From Gonocerus acuteangulatus (Eukaryota > Arthropoda > Insecta > Hemiptera > Coreidae), in the NCBI GenBank assembly GCA_946811695.1, contig OX328131.1, forward strand, positions 7,802,826-7,866,825: a stretch of DNA of 64,000 bases, given 5' to 3'. The translations under genes and the position numbers were made by a program. Shown here piece after piece: positions 51,132-61,512 of this stretch; position 1 is the first letter of the stretch, and every line of letters starts with the position of its first letter. The notes below the pieces were generated by a model, which was not told where the DNA came from, did no database searches, and saw only the letters and a program-made list of their open reading frames with translations.

Positions 51132-51262
51132 GTGCTTAATAACTTCTTTCCTAGTTGAGAGCAATTTTTTTTTTTTTTTTAACGAATTCGTGTTTAGTGC
51201 ATCAATATAGTGCAAAATTTCAAAATAATCGGTGCCTAGGAGCCTGGCCTTCACATTTATCT
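51132..51262 (+). mobile_element. FB8 solo right arm
   Basis: TTTAGTGCTTAATAACTTCT, AACGAATTCGTGTTTAGTGC and GGCCTTCACATTTATC match the right arm of copies 2 and 3. No left arm is adjacent. Confidence 0.75.
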
Positions 51263-51267
51263 GCAAT

Positions 51268-51325
51268 TTAGTTTTTTTTTTTTTTTTTACGGTGCATCTA
51301 CATCTAGGTCATTAGCGCCGGGGCA
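51268..51325 (-). mobile_element. SINE family S2, 3' end fragment
   Basis: T-run then ACGGTGCATCTACATCTAGG and TCATTAGCGCCG, the complement of the S2 3' end. Confidence 0.65.
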
Positions 51326-51954
51326 ATTCAGTTATATTAACTATAATAGCCAAACCCCGATTGTCTTCTCCTTGGCAAGTTCTAAAACTTGGGAGAGATG
51401 TATTTTCCAGAAATAATCTACTTTACTAATCCATTCGACAAATTTACGTTTTCCCTTTTTCAGGTTTATCTCAGTGGCTGGACATCCACTGAATGTTACG
51501 ATTCGCCACAGCCAGACAAAACTTATTAAAGAACTCTGCAAAGACGAACTCCAAAGATAAAATTTTCGTGTCAGCTCCTGTTAATCTAACTAAGGACCAC
51601 TCGAGTACGCTGCGACCGCTTTGACTTCAAACGGCCTAATTCTCTTGTCTAAAATCACAAATGAAAAGCCCAACAATGGAATCCGCCCTTAAACGAGAAA
51701 TACCCTGCCGAGTTTTATTTGTGTGCTTGCTCTGATCCGACACCCAACTACAAGTTGTAAGGGTAGCCCGTGGAAAAAGCTTGAGTCCTTGAGATTTGAG
51801 GTGTGATCTGCATACATTACATGGCTTACCTCTCGGTATACCTCTATGGAATGTCCAAGCAAAGCCAGAAGGGTCAAAGGAAGTAAAGTTGAAGGAGTCT
51901 TTATTTATTTTATATTAACCCGCCTAATGTAGTAAATAACCTTAGGTACATGGC
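51326..51954. other. Unassigned DNA
   Basis: Balanced base composition compared with its surroundings. Frames at 51341-51541 and 51689-51877 (minus) have no recognised domain. TTTATTTATTTTATATTAAC near 51900 could be a non-LTR tail on the minus strand, and the sequence beyond it part of that element; unproven. Confidence 0.4.
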
Positions 51955-52020
51955 ATAATTGCTATGCGTTTCCGCTCGCTCATTATATCGAACCTCTAGG
52001 CAATCCAACTCGTTGATAAT
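51955..52020 (+). mobile_element. FB8 internal fragment
   Basis: TTGCTATGCGTTTCCGCTCG and GGCAATCCAACTCGTTGATA match the centre of FB8 copies 1-3. Confidence 0.7.
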
Positions 52021-52032
52021 ATTAATAAATGG

Positions 52033-52215
52033 TGGGGGTATCCGTGGTCTAGTGGCTAGCGCCTTAGATTCATTAGCGGGAGATGATGGGTTCGATTCCC
52101 ACCGGCGGCAGGAATTTTCTCATCCCACGGGTCGTTGGGAAAATTCCTCGCTGCACCCTGAATGTCGGCGCTAATGGCCTAGATGTCGAAGCGCCGTAGA
52201 CAAAAAAAATAATAA
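52033..52215 (+). mobile_element. tRNA-derived SINE, family S2, copy 2 (12 bp TSD)
   Basis: Head TATCCGTGGTCTAGTGGCTA (A box), GGTTCGATTCC (B box), body GGAATTTTCTCATCCCACGG, GGGAAAATTCCTCGCTGCAC, GTCGGCGCTAATGGCCTAGA and GCGCCGTAGAC, then A-run. Flanked by ATTAATAAATGG at 52021-52032 and 52216-52227, a perfect 12 bp target duplication. Confidence 0.92.
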
Positions 52216-52474
52216 ATTAATAAATGGTTTTTCGGTTGTCATATTTCCACAACTTCAATTGAGTTCTCATTTCATGATCCGGATCCCTGAACGAGACCCA
52301 CTTCTCGAAACCGGTGCAACTAGTACGTAAATACCTAACCTTACATTTATAATGGCATTTCGACAGACATTTCTCTGTTTTAGAAACATCTAAGTATTAT
52401 GTTACGTAATAAAAATTACAAACAATAAATTGTGTAACACTTTGTAATAACCATTAAATTAAATGTATAGTTAT

Positions 52475-52625
52475 AAATATTACGTCGAATGAAAGAGAAG
52501 CTCAAACAGTTTTGTTTGTTTGCAACACAATGATCAAAATCAGGCCATCTGTTTACCAGTCGCCACCTTTGCTTTTAGCACTTTCGAACGGATGGCAGCG
52601 GAACGATTGCGTGTACATGCTTACT
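52475..52625 (+). repeat. Dispersed repeat, partner at 55015-55140
   Basis: AAACAGTTTTGTTTGTTTGC, AAATCAGGCCATCTGTTTAC and CAGTCGCCACC align with AAACAGTTTTGTTTGTTGAC, AAATCAGGACTTCCGTTCAC and CAGCCGCCATC at 55045-55110. Boundaries unknown. Confidence 0.65.
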
Positions 52626-52719
52626 GGTGTAGTCTTTCAATAGACTGACAAAGACACGGCCATTGTGGTAATCCCCGTATATTATTAGTTTTAATCCAGA
52701 CTCCAGAGCGAATACATGG

Positions 52720-53060
52720 TGACGAGAGGACTTCTTAGCAACGTAGGACTGAAAACCTTTTTACACAACAATTAATGTAGGTATCATTATTTTAGCTTTT
52801 AGTGTAGGTCTAACATTTAATGTAGTTTAGTAGCATTTTAATGCATGTAGTGGATCATTCCATAGCTTTATAAAACATTTTGTGGGTAGGATTTACAAAA
52901 AAAAAAATAATGTGTTGTTGAAGAAGTGCCCCTGAAGAGGTGCGAAAATATGCACGAAACATGTCTGGAGTTAAATGAAGATATAACCACCAGTCTTATA
53001 ATGTATGTCACTCCAGAAATAGGCAAACATACACGGAAGCACGCATTAGTGTGCACTGAA
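52720..53060 (+). mobile_element. Hammerhead-motif repeat, second locus
   Basis: GTGACGAGAGGACTTCTTAG and GTGCCCCTGAAGAGGTGCG match 26941-26990. CTGAAGA (52932-52938), GTGC...GCAC stem with a different loop, GAAAC (52956-52960) and GTC (52963-52965) are preserved while the loop and surroundings differ. No coding region. Stem I is weakened here (TGGAG after GTC). Confidence 0.55.
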
Positions 53061-53105
53061 TGATTTTATTGTGAAGTTTATTAATGTTTCTGAAGTCTTT
53101 ATGTA

Positions 53106-53651
53106 TCAGGCTGTACCGTATGAAATGTCAGTTTTGTTTACTTTGCGATTTAATCCTTTCCCTTTTTTATTTCATTATTTACAAACATCATTGTTATTCA
53201 TATAGAATTAAAGCTCTTTTATTCCTATTATTTAATCAGTAACTTGCGTACTGTGTTGTGAGAACGATCCTCTGAGAAAAAAATAAAACTTAAATTATGA
53301 CTTCAACGGAAGTCCGTATTATTTTTTCGTTATGAATTTAAGCTCTGTCATAGCGCAGCTGAAGCGTGTATGAACATTAACACGGCGTTCGGAGAGGGAA
53401 CTGTAAATGAACGAACTGTTTGCCGGTGGTTATCCAGGTTTCGAAGTGGAAATTTTGATGTTGACAACGAGGAGCGAGGAAGGCCAGAAACCAAGCTTGA
53501 CAATGACCACCTGAAAGAAAGGGTTGAAGCTTGTCCCTCAAAAAGCACTAGGGAATATGCCAAAGAACTCGGAGTAGGAACCACGACAGTTTCAAGACAT
53601 TTGAAGGAAATCGGCAAGTCCAAAACTGACATTTCATACGGTACAGCCTGA
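53106..53651 (+). mobile_element. Internally deleted mariner element
   Basis: Perfect 31 bp terminal inverted repeats (TCAGGCTGTACCGTATGAAA... at 53106-53136; complement at 53621-53651) with TA on both sides (53104-53105, 53652-53653). Total 546 bp against about 1.3 kb for complete mariners: the 5' UTR and the first third of the transposase gene are joined directly to the right end. Confidence 0.95.
53297..53651 (+). pseudogene. mariner transposase, N-terminal DNA-binding part only
   Basis: The start ATG at 53297 reads MTSTEVRIIFSL and stops after 12 codons. A +1 shift in a T-run restores the family frame at YEFKLCHSAAEAC (53331), then NINTAFGEGTVNERTVCRWL, FRSGNFDVDNEERGRPETK and TTTVSRHLKEIGKSK, i.e. 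both helix-turn-helix halves with the GRP linker. It then enters the right terminal repeat (TDISYGTA) and stops at the TGA there. The DD34D catalytic domain is deleted. Such a product could at most bind ends, but the frameshift makes even that unlikely. Confidence 0.92.
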
Positions 53652-53653
53652 TA

Positions 53654-54550
53654 AAATTCTTTAGAACACTCCATTTGGAATGGAGCCTCGTGCCATGTCG
53701 GTTTGATTTATGAATAGCCCACGACAGAAGCAGGATTACTGTGGATTGGAGATGATTGATGGCGTAATTTCTGTATTTTGTATAAAGGCAGTGTATATCT
53801 GCAATATGACAGAGTATATCTGTATTATGGGATTGTATGTTTCGGTTCACCTAGTAGAAGAAGAGTTATTACCTCAGTCTTATTATCAAGCTAAATGTTC
53901 TTCAAGTATGTTTATGTTGAGTTTTACTGCAGGCAGCCAAGCCATCACCTTCATAGAATGTAATACATATTTGTAATAAGCTAGAAATGAAAAATTATCT
54001 AAACATCTTGTCAAATCTTTTTTATTTTTTAGAAAAAAAACAACAGATTGGGCTTTGAATCTATATCCTTCCGGTTTATGCTCGGTTTTCTTACCAATCT
54101 GGTGACTAGGCCAGTATGGGGTCAATAATATTGGTAGTCAAATTTTGCTAGAAAACAGCATGATAAGGTAATACAAGTAATGGAGCCAAAGTTGCAATAT
54201 ATAACGTGACGTCATACGTGACCAAGCGAGGCTATTATTGTCATACACGGCTCACACCTTCATTGCTCGCTGCATTCAATCAAGATAGATCGATACTTAC
54301 TGCCCTCGATTAGGGTAGAAATAAAAGAGTCTTCCTTCTCGAATGCTGGATGGTAATATTCATTTACGAAGCGCTTTGCTCTACATAATACCAAGAGCCT
54401 AATAGCGGGTAAAGAATCTTTTGGATAAGATAATAATTTAATGGTACTATTTTAATTATTATTTTCCATAATAAAGGATTATAAATTCGAAATAGAGAAT
54501 ACTAGGCGTTTCAAAATAAACATCCGGAATTTAACGCTTTATATACAGAT
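53654..54550. other. Unassigned DNA
   Basis: Short frames at 53710-53976 (plus) and 53886-54125 (minus) have no domain support. No repeat partner found in the window. Confidence 0.5.
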
Positions 54551-55010
54551 TGCCCCAGTGTTAAACCGACAGGCTTCGTATATCGATGGGGAATCGAAAA
54601 ACTAAGTCAAAAAGTCCTTTGGCGATTCTCGTTTTCGAGAAAGCCGCAAAAAAACATGTTTTTTTTTTACACATTCCGATTTATCTCTTAAACGAAGCGT
54701 TGTACGAAAAAACACCTCAATACAAAAGTTGTAGCTTATTAAATTATCTTTAAGATGAAATCAAGTTCAGCGTCTTAGCTTGATTAGCGTATTAGACGCT
54801 CAACTTGATATCATCTTAAAGATAATTTAATAAGCTACAACTTTTGTATTGAGACGTTATTTCGTACAAAGCTTCGTTTAAGCGATAAATCGGGATTTGT
54901 CCAGAAAAAAAAAAAAAAAATCCCCGTTTTCCTCGAAAACGATACACTTTTTGACTTAGTTTTTCGATTCCCCATCGATATACGAAGTCTATCGGTTTAA
55001 GACTGGGACA
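54551..55010. mobile_element. Foldback element, ~225 bp arms, almost no loop
   Basis: Outer ends TGCCCCAGTGTTAAACCGAC / GTCGGTTT-like complement (ATCGGTTTAAGACTGGGACA); inner ends AAGTTCAGCGTCTTAGCTTG / GACGCTCAACTTGATATCAT. The arms align along their whole length at about 85-90% by eye, including ACTAAGTCAAAAAGT and CAATACAAAAGTTGTAGCTT. Target duplication not resolved. Non-coding. Confidence 0.88.
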
Positions 55011-55382
55011 CCTTGACCTGATAAGTCAAATGAAAGATCAACTAAAACAGTTTTGTTTGTTGACACCACAAACATCCAAATCAGGACTTCCGTTCACCAG
55101 CCGCCATCTTGGTTACTGGTGCATTCTAACGGATGGTTTCATCATTTTGTTTGACGTAAGTTGTATTTCATATGATACAAATAATATATTAATATATTAT
55201 TATTTGTTGCTGATGCTCCGCATCTAAGGCGAATAGCATTTCATTTCCTGTAGTAAGCTGATGCAGGTGCTGAATGCCACTCAAAAATATTAGATTCTAC
55301 AGACAATTATGTATGTACTAAAATGTTTGAGGTATAGATAGGAAAGAAACAAAAATGAAATAAAAACCAATATAAAGAAAAA
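55011..55382. other. Partner of the 52475 repeat; otherwise unassigned
   Basis: About 55015-55140 matches 52475-52625. The 65-codon frame at 55030-55227 lies across this repeat and is not supported as a gene. Confidence 0.5.
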
Positions 55383-56665
55383 TCTACTATATATTTGTCA
55401 AATACCACTCACTCACTGACTCACTCACTCACTCACTGACTCACTCACTCACTGACCTATCATCCCCCAGCTCAAACCGCTCGACAGAAAATTTTGAAAT
55501 TTTGCATGGACACTCCCTATATAACGTAGGCACTCACTAAGAAAGGATTTTTCGATATTCGAATTTTTAAGTATTTTTAGAGGGGATTAAAGTTTGAGTT
55601 GGTCAGAGCAGGCAAACCTAGGCAGCAAGCGTTGCTAGGACGATAACAGAACAGCTGTTACCGTACATTATCTATTTCATAGTATTATTTTTAATTGAGG
55701 TTAATTTCTACTATGATGGCAGTCCTTGAATTACTAGAAATGAAATGTGATTTTGTCCCTCATAGAGTGTACGCCCTGGTGATGGCCCATCCGAGGTAAT
55801 AATATCCCGAACCACTTGATACAAGAATTTGAAATTTTGCACGGACAATACGTTTAGATTGTAAACACTCGCTAAGAAAGTTTTTTTATATATTCAAATG
55901 TTCAAGTACTTTTAGGGGGGTTTGAATTATTAAGAAGTTCCTCATCGGCTAAAAAATGTTTCGATTTTGATAACTTTTGGTACAAAAATCTTTCTTCTCA
56001 AAGGTCAAGTTCATTAACCAGTTGAATCCGTTTACTGGAACATGGTTTTTGGAGCGAAATTTGTGCGAAACATTCCTTAACGTTGGAAAACGAATGAAAC
56101 CATTTTTTTAAGCGAGTTCTGTAGCCATTTACCAGAAAAATTGATAGAAATATTTTTCAAAACTAATTTTCTGTTTGGGTATTCAGAAACGAAGTATATG
56201 GAAAAAAATTGTATGAATGGTGATACAAAGTTTTCGGATCTCAGTATATTTTCTAAAATATCTCGAAAAGGGTTGGGAACTCGTAGTAAGTGGAAGGCGG
56301 CTATTCGAAAGGTTACTAAATTCTCTACAATAAATTCTGTTGTAATGTTCGGTGAGGCGATGTCAATCGAAGAGATAAGTGCTTAAAACTTCAAATTTGT
56401 TAGTTTTATGCTTTTCAACAAGTATTTGTCTCTGTTTGCCTAACTTTTTAAGCGGTTGTTGTATTTTTTTTTTTATTTTTTTTTTTTTTACTCTCCAAGG
56501 GAAACAAGGACAGTTACCTCCACATGGTGTTTCCTGGGTAACTTTAAAGTCCGCGCAATATTAAGCTGTACAAAATTATGTAGTAGCGTTAATTTTGATC
56601 ATACCTTATTTAACTCAATATAAAAAATACTTATCGGCCGTGGTGAAGCACGGGTATTCAGCTAG
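55383..56665 (+). mobile_element. Non-autonomous Helitron with both termini
   Basis: 5' end A|TCTACTATATATTTG (55383) and 3' end hairpin CCGTG-GTGAAG-CACGG (56638-56653) followed by TATTCAG and CTAG|T (56662-56665): TC start, CTRR end, insertion between A and T, and a 3' hairpin about 10 nt from the end are all Helitron hallmarks. A (TCAC)n-rich tract at 55407-55455 follows the 5' end. Two ~340 bp diverged subrepeats (TTGAAATTTTGCATGGACAC at ~55495; TTGAAATTTTGCACGGACAA at ~55829) precede the body shared with 6471-7510. No Rep/helicase ORF. Confidence 0.85.
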
Positions 56666-56822
56666 TAATCAAATAAAATTAAAATTAATGAGTTTAGTTA
56701 AATATTTAATTAATAGAGTGAAATAGTTTTCACCATTATTGCAAAAACAGGTGAAATAGATTCTAATGGTTATCTACTATATTTTTTCGTACATGTTAGT
56801 GTTTTTCAAATCTGTCAATGCT

Positions 56823-57300
56823 GTGTCAATAAGTATGTATTTCTGGCTGCCTTCAGAAAGTATGTCTGTCAGGCCATGAGGTATGTCCAAGGTATGCCGT
56901 AACCGACAGTCTGTTAAAATATGTCGATGTTGTATCAATATGCTGGCTGCCTTCAGAAAGTATGTCTGTCAGGCCATGAGGATTGTCCAAGGTATGCTGT
57001 AACCGACAGTCTGTTAGAATATGTCGATGTTGTATCAATATGCTGGCTGCCTTGAGAAAGTATGTCTGTCAGGCCATGAGGATTGTCCAAGGTATGCCGT
57101 AACCGACAGTCTGTCAGGTCATGAGGATTGTCCAAGGTATGCCGTAACCGACAGTCTGTCAGGCCATGAGGATTGTCCAAGGTATGCCGTAACCGACAGT
57201 CTGTCAGGTCATGAGGATTGTCCAAGGTATGCCGTAACCGACAGTCTGTCAGGTCATGAGGATTGTCCAAGGTATGCCGTAACCGACAGTCTGTTAAAAT
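56823..57300 (+). repeat. Nested tandem repeats: 100 bp x ~3 then 45 bp x ~5
   Basis: CTGGCTGCCTTCAGAAAGTA recurs at 56843, 56943 and 57043 (100 bp). Inside the third unit a 45 bp segment (CATGAGGATTGTCCAAGGTA plus TGCCGTAACCGACAGTCTGTCAGG) is repeated from 57076 every 45 bp to 57256. Because 45 is a multiple of three, both strands stay open (e.g. LTDCRLRHTLDNPHG x5), which looks like a repeat protein but is a by-product of the period. Confidence 0.93.
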
Positions 57301-57651
57301 ATGTTTTACAGTAAGATCCGTCAAATGATATATAAAACCTGTTAAAAATAAGATTATACCCACAGGAAAGCTGTCAACATTTCCTTAATAAATATACTAG
57401 TTTTTTTGTTTAAATTAATAAGTTAATAGTTTAATATTATTATCTATTCTACTTACAGTGGGGTTGTTTTAGTAGACTGCCACTTACCTGCAATGGAAAT
57501 AAAAAAATCATTAAATGACATAATTAACCATTTTTGTTTATTTATGTGCAAGTAGGATAAATTTCCTTTGTATTAAACCTTTTAAACGAACAAACAAATC
57601 AAAATTCTCATGAAATTATCAATCTTACTCAATTAAAAATTAAACGTTTTA
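57301..57651. other. AT-rich unassigned DNA
   Basis: No frame or repeat recognised up to the mariner TA target. Confidence 0.55.
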
Positions 57652-57662
57652 TCAGATCATCC

Positions 57663-58266
57663 GATAAGTAATGTCGGTTTATGTTGGTGGACTGTAGAAT
57701 GTGTCGTTCAAGTTTTTCTGCTAGCTCTTCTACTGTCACAACAGGATTTTCTTCTACAGTAGCCTGCAGGAGTTGGTCGTCAAGCTCTGTTGCTAGACCT
57801 GTACGAGGCTCGTCTTCAAGCTTACGGTTTATGTCGGTGGACTGTAGAATGCGTCGATCCAAGTTTTTCTGCTAGCTCTCGGACTGTTACAACAGGATTT
57901 TCTTCTACAGTAGCCTGCAGGAGTTGATCGTCAAGCTCTGTTGCTAGACCTGTACGAGGCTAGTCTTCAAGCTTGCGGTTTATGTCGTTTGACTGTAGAA
58001 TGCGTCGATCCAAGTTTTTCTGCTAGCTCTTGGACTGTTACAACAGGATTTTCTTCTACAGTAGCCTGCAGGAGTTGATCGTCAAGCTCTGTTGCTAGAC
58101 CTGTACGAGGCTCGTCTTCAAGCTTGCGGCTTATGTCGGTGGACTGCAGAATGTGTCGATCCAAGTTTTTCTGCTAGCTCTTCTACTGTTACAACAGGAT
58201 TTTCTTCTACAGAAGCCTGCAGGAGTTGGTAGTCAAGCTCAGTTGCTAGACCTGTACGAGGCTAGT
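57663..58266 (-). repeat. 151 bp tandem repeat of mariner HTH coding segment, 4 units
   Basis: CTTCAAGCTTGCGGTTTATG-type junctions at 57814, 57965, 58116 and 58267 give an exact 151 bp period. Each unit read on the minus strand encodes RKLEDEPRTGLATELDDQLL, QATVEENPVVTVEELAEKLG and STHSTVKRH. As 151 is not a multiple of three, each junction shifts frame, so no continuous fusion protein is made. Units differ by a few substitutions, some giving stops. Confidence 0.93.
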
Positions 58267-58441
58267 CTTCAAGCTTGCGGTTTCCCTCTCGAAATCCTTC
58301 AAACCACCGCTGTGCTTGTCACTCACTAATGACATTCTTGCTATATATTTCTACAAGTTTTCGATAAGTTGAAGCAGCATTTTCTCCTTTATCGAATTCC
58401 CAAAGCATAACATGGCGTAAATGGTGTCTTTGGAGATCCAT
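57663..58441 (-). pseudogene. mariner transposase N-terminal part, broken and reiterated
   Basis: From ATG at 58441: MDLQRHHLRHVMLWEFDKGE, NAASTYRKLVEIYSKNVISE, then TGA where the family has Arg (SERQAQRWF), then QAQRWFEGFREGNRKLED, another stop, and the PRTGL...TVEELAEKLGSTHS second HTH. This is the two-HTH DNA-binding region of mariner (SETMAR-like) transposases; the canonical GRP linker reads PRTGL here. The catalytic DDD domain is absent. Nonsense codons and frame-shifting repeats make it inactive. Confidence 0.85.
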
Positions 58442-58575
58442 TTCAAATGAAATTTCAGCACAGAATAAATAAGTTTCAACAACCAAAACGTGATAAATAG
58501 AAGTGTATTTAATAGAGTAATAATAAAAAAATCCAGAATATTAAAAACCGACATTCCTTATGGGTAGACCTGATA

Positions 58576-59398
58576 TTTTCATTAATGCGGATATTTTTCC
58601 TTGCAATACACCAAGAAATTAGATCGTACAAAGTGTCCCGTTGCAAAGGTGACGGGTCGTGTTGGGTTTCTAGTTTGGGTTTGGTGCTATTTCCTGAACT
58701 TTAAAACACATTACAAGCTCATAAATATTAAAAAATATACCAAAATCAGCCACCGCCGCCAATATCAAGAAGGATTATCAATTTAAATATGATATTCTTG
58801 CTCTCCATAACTCTTTACGGTAAGGAAATATCCGTTCCATTGAATTGACGGAATGCTGTGACGTGAGTTGAATAGAGTATCAGAGGGGGAAGGATTGTGG
58901 CTGCTCTCAGAGAATATTATATCCTCTTTGGAAATGTAATAGGATTACGAATCTCTCTGCCGCTCCTTGGTATATCGATAGCTCTAATCGATTATTCCCT
59001 TTATGAAGTGCGCTCGAGTTTTAAGCTCAGTTCCTCGAGCATACGAGTAGAGGTGCACTCATCAGTAAGTAAAAAAAAAATATATTTTGTAAGATTAGGG
59101 AAATCAGGTTACAAATAGACTTATTTTTATTTTTAACATGTATTCCAAAGGAAAAATAATCTTGAAATTTAAAACCCCTTATGCATTATGCTACTATTGG
59201 TTTTAGCATCAAAAGCGCTTTTCAAAACTTACTACAACAATATTAGGAAATTAATAATCCTCAATGATAAAACTTTACAAAATAGAAATTGTTTAGACTC
59301 ATATTGCTTCTGGATACTCAAACTTTGTAAAACACTATTTGAAACAAAGTAATAATGAACACTAATCTCATGTATATATTTAAAAATCATTTGCTTCA
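58576..59398. other. Unassigned DNA with a SINE S1 head fragment
   Basis: 59007-59066 (minus) matches the S1 tRNA-like head: GTGCGCTCGAGTTTTAAGCT and GAGCATACGAGTAGAGGTGC are complements of the B-box and anticodon regions. Remaining frames (58601-58786, 58897-59118) are not supported as genes. Confidence 0.5.
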
Positions 59399-59402
59399 TT
59401 AA

Positions 59403-59751
59403 CCCTCCAGTAGTGGTGCCTCTATTTGGGAAATCCATAGTGGCGCTGCACCTCACAGGTGCAAACCCTATTTCGCGCGGAAAAATGCGCCTCAGGAACC
59501 TGATTACATTGCTATTTGAGAGAAATAGTAGAATACTGCAGACTTGATAACAAAACAACACTTTTGTTTTTGCGGGGGATATGAGAAACCACCGTTTTCG
59601 ATGAAATAAAACCATGTCATGTTCGATATGAAATAAAATATTAATATAAAATATGAAATTGAATAATCAATCTATGTGTAGGAGTTGTAACGTCTAAACC
59701 CGGCCATACTTAAAAACACTCTGCTGTTATTGGTATAAGTGCCATATTTCT

Positions 59752-59784
<33 letters not shown>

Positions 59785-61011
59785 TATCATGTTTCATGAC
59801 TACACTATTACTAGGTACTGGTAGTGGAGTCGTAATCCACTTTTGTAACGCTTTTTTTTTCAGTTTAGTCATCGCTAAAGCATATTTATGCTAATAACAA
59901 CGCCCTGTGATCCTGTGTTGCTAAAATGTATATACGAGACCATCTTAAATCTTATCCTACAGGATATTCATGTAAAAAATGATAGGAAATCTCTCGAATA
60001 TTGGTGCTGTAACTAGAAATTGAAGACCAATTTTTACTCCTCTCATTTCTTCTAAGATCGAATAAACTCACCTACATACTCATAGATGATAGCATAGTAA
60101 GATAGAGAACGAAATGTGTAAATATCTCATATCTGGAAATCTTACGTGAGTTGTGGCGCGGCACCTGAGAGGTGACGAGGGCAGCCACTGATAAGTGATA
60201 TAGTGAAGGACGAACACATTTTGAAGACATTTAGCAATTTTGCAAAAGAAGTGTTATCAACGAAAGACTCTTCGGAGCAAATGTATGTTTTAGACTAATA
60301 TAGTAATGATAACTCATTAAGATTAGTTTTGTATTAAGTAGTAATTAATTAGTGTGTAATTATATGTGTGCAGTTGTATTTATGTGTGTTTGTGGGTGTA
60401 TGTGTGTGTCTGTGTTAAAGTGTGAATGTATGTATATCTAATTATATGCCATCAAAGAATGTTAGAATATTATTATTAATATGTATAGATTATGAAGTCT
60501 AGCAGTAATATGTATATAGTTTGTTCATAGTATAATGTATTGTAAATATTGTAATGAATCATCTAGAATTATATTAGGATAGGTTAGGATAGATATTATT
60601 GGAGACCCTCTGAGCAGAGGCAGAGGCTTTCCAATTGCGGGCGCCCTAAATTCTGAATCGACTTAATAAATTCCAATATTGTTGTATAAAGGCTTAGCCT
60701 CTCTTCTTAATAAAGAAGGAAGGTGGAGCTGTACTGGCCTATTAAAATTTCGCGCACTCCAAATTTATAAATTGGACAGAACCGCTGGTATAAGGGCAGC
60801 CTTAAGGAACAGCGGGGGCAGCGAAGGAAAAGAAAAAGAAAAAGAGAGTGATAATGATGAGCTCACAAAAAGGCGCCAATGCGTCTGGCCGGTGGGAAAA
60901 CGGAAATCCGGAAGATACTAAAGCGGAGAGCCCGCCAAAACACGGCTGCCAACCGTGATCCAAAAAATAAAAGAATTATGCACCTCTCAGGTGCGCGCCA
61001 CTAACGAAGGG
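59403..61011. mobile_element. 1.6 kb TTAA-flanked element (piggyBac-like target)
   Basis: TTAA at 59399-59402 and 61012-61015. Ends CCCTCCAGTAGTGGTGCC / GCGCGCCACTAACGAAGGG. A subterminal block AGTGGCGC(T)GCACCTCACAGGTGCA at about 59440 has its inverted counterpart at about 60981-61004, and a third copy (GGCGCGGCACCTGAGAGGTG) lies near 60157. Contains an 80-codon frame (60679-60921) and a 127-codon minus frame (59232-59615, crossing the left end), neither with transposase motifs. Confidence 0.72.
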
Positions 61012-61015
61012 TTAA

Positions 61016-61433
61016 GGAGGGAGTGTCAATTTATTGCGTCAATAAAGAGTTTATTTTTAAAATTCTATAAGGCTTGCTCGTTAAAAAAAAAAAGATCAGA
61101 TTTCATTAATAGGTACCCACACATTTTTAAAAAACCTAAAAAGTAACAACATAATTTATAAAATATCTGAAATAGTAATAAAATTGTATATACATAAGTT
61201 TTTATAAACAAACTTTATATATTTCTTAAAACGATTAGCAACAAGGATGATATATTTTTGAAAAACAATTTTAACAATTTTTAATCTTGGTTTAAAAACA
61301 GAAAATTAAAAATGTAATGAAATTTTCAGAATCCTTACTAATCTAAGGAATTTTATTTATATAATTAACATTATCCCATGACCTAGGTGCATATGCAATC
61401 ATGCTGTAGCTACCACTGACCTGACCTCTTCCC
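61016..61433. other. AT-rich unassigned DNA
   Basis: No feature supported. Confidence 0.55.
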
Positions 61434-61441
61434 ATATATAT

Positions 61442-61511
<70 letters not shown>
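61434..61511. repeat. (TA)n microsatellite
   Basis: About 38 TA units with one interruption, followed by the GGGTCATTTTCGG repeat body shared with 25748. Confidence 0.96.

Positions 61512-61512
<1 letters not shown>

Larger units (their letters stand above)
57652..58573 (-). mobile_element. mariner derivative with amplified DNA-binding segment
   Basis: Imperfect terminal inverted repeats TCAGATCATCCGATAAGTAA (57652) and its counterpart CATTCCTTATGGGTAGACCTGA (ending 58573) with TA on both sides (57650-57651, 58574-58575). The transposase starts on the minus strand near 58441. Between the first helix-turn-helix and the left end, a 151 bp segment of the gene is repeated four times; the catalytic two-thirds of the gene is missing. 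Confidence 0.9.

Noticed and set aside
56953..57363. Repeat protein with 15-residue units
   Set aside because: A 45 bp DNA period keeps both strands open; no start context or conservation evidence.
57652..58573. Domesticated multi-HTH protein gene
   Set aside because: The 151 bp period shifts frame at each junction and stops are present.
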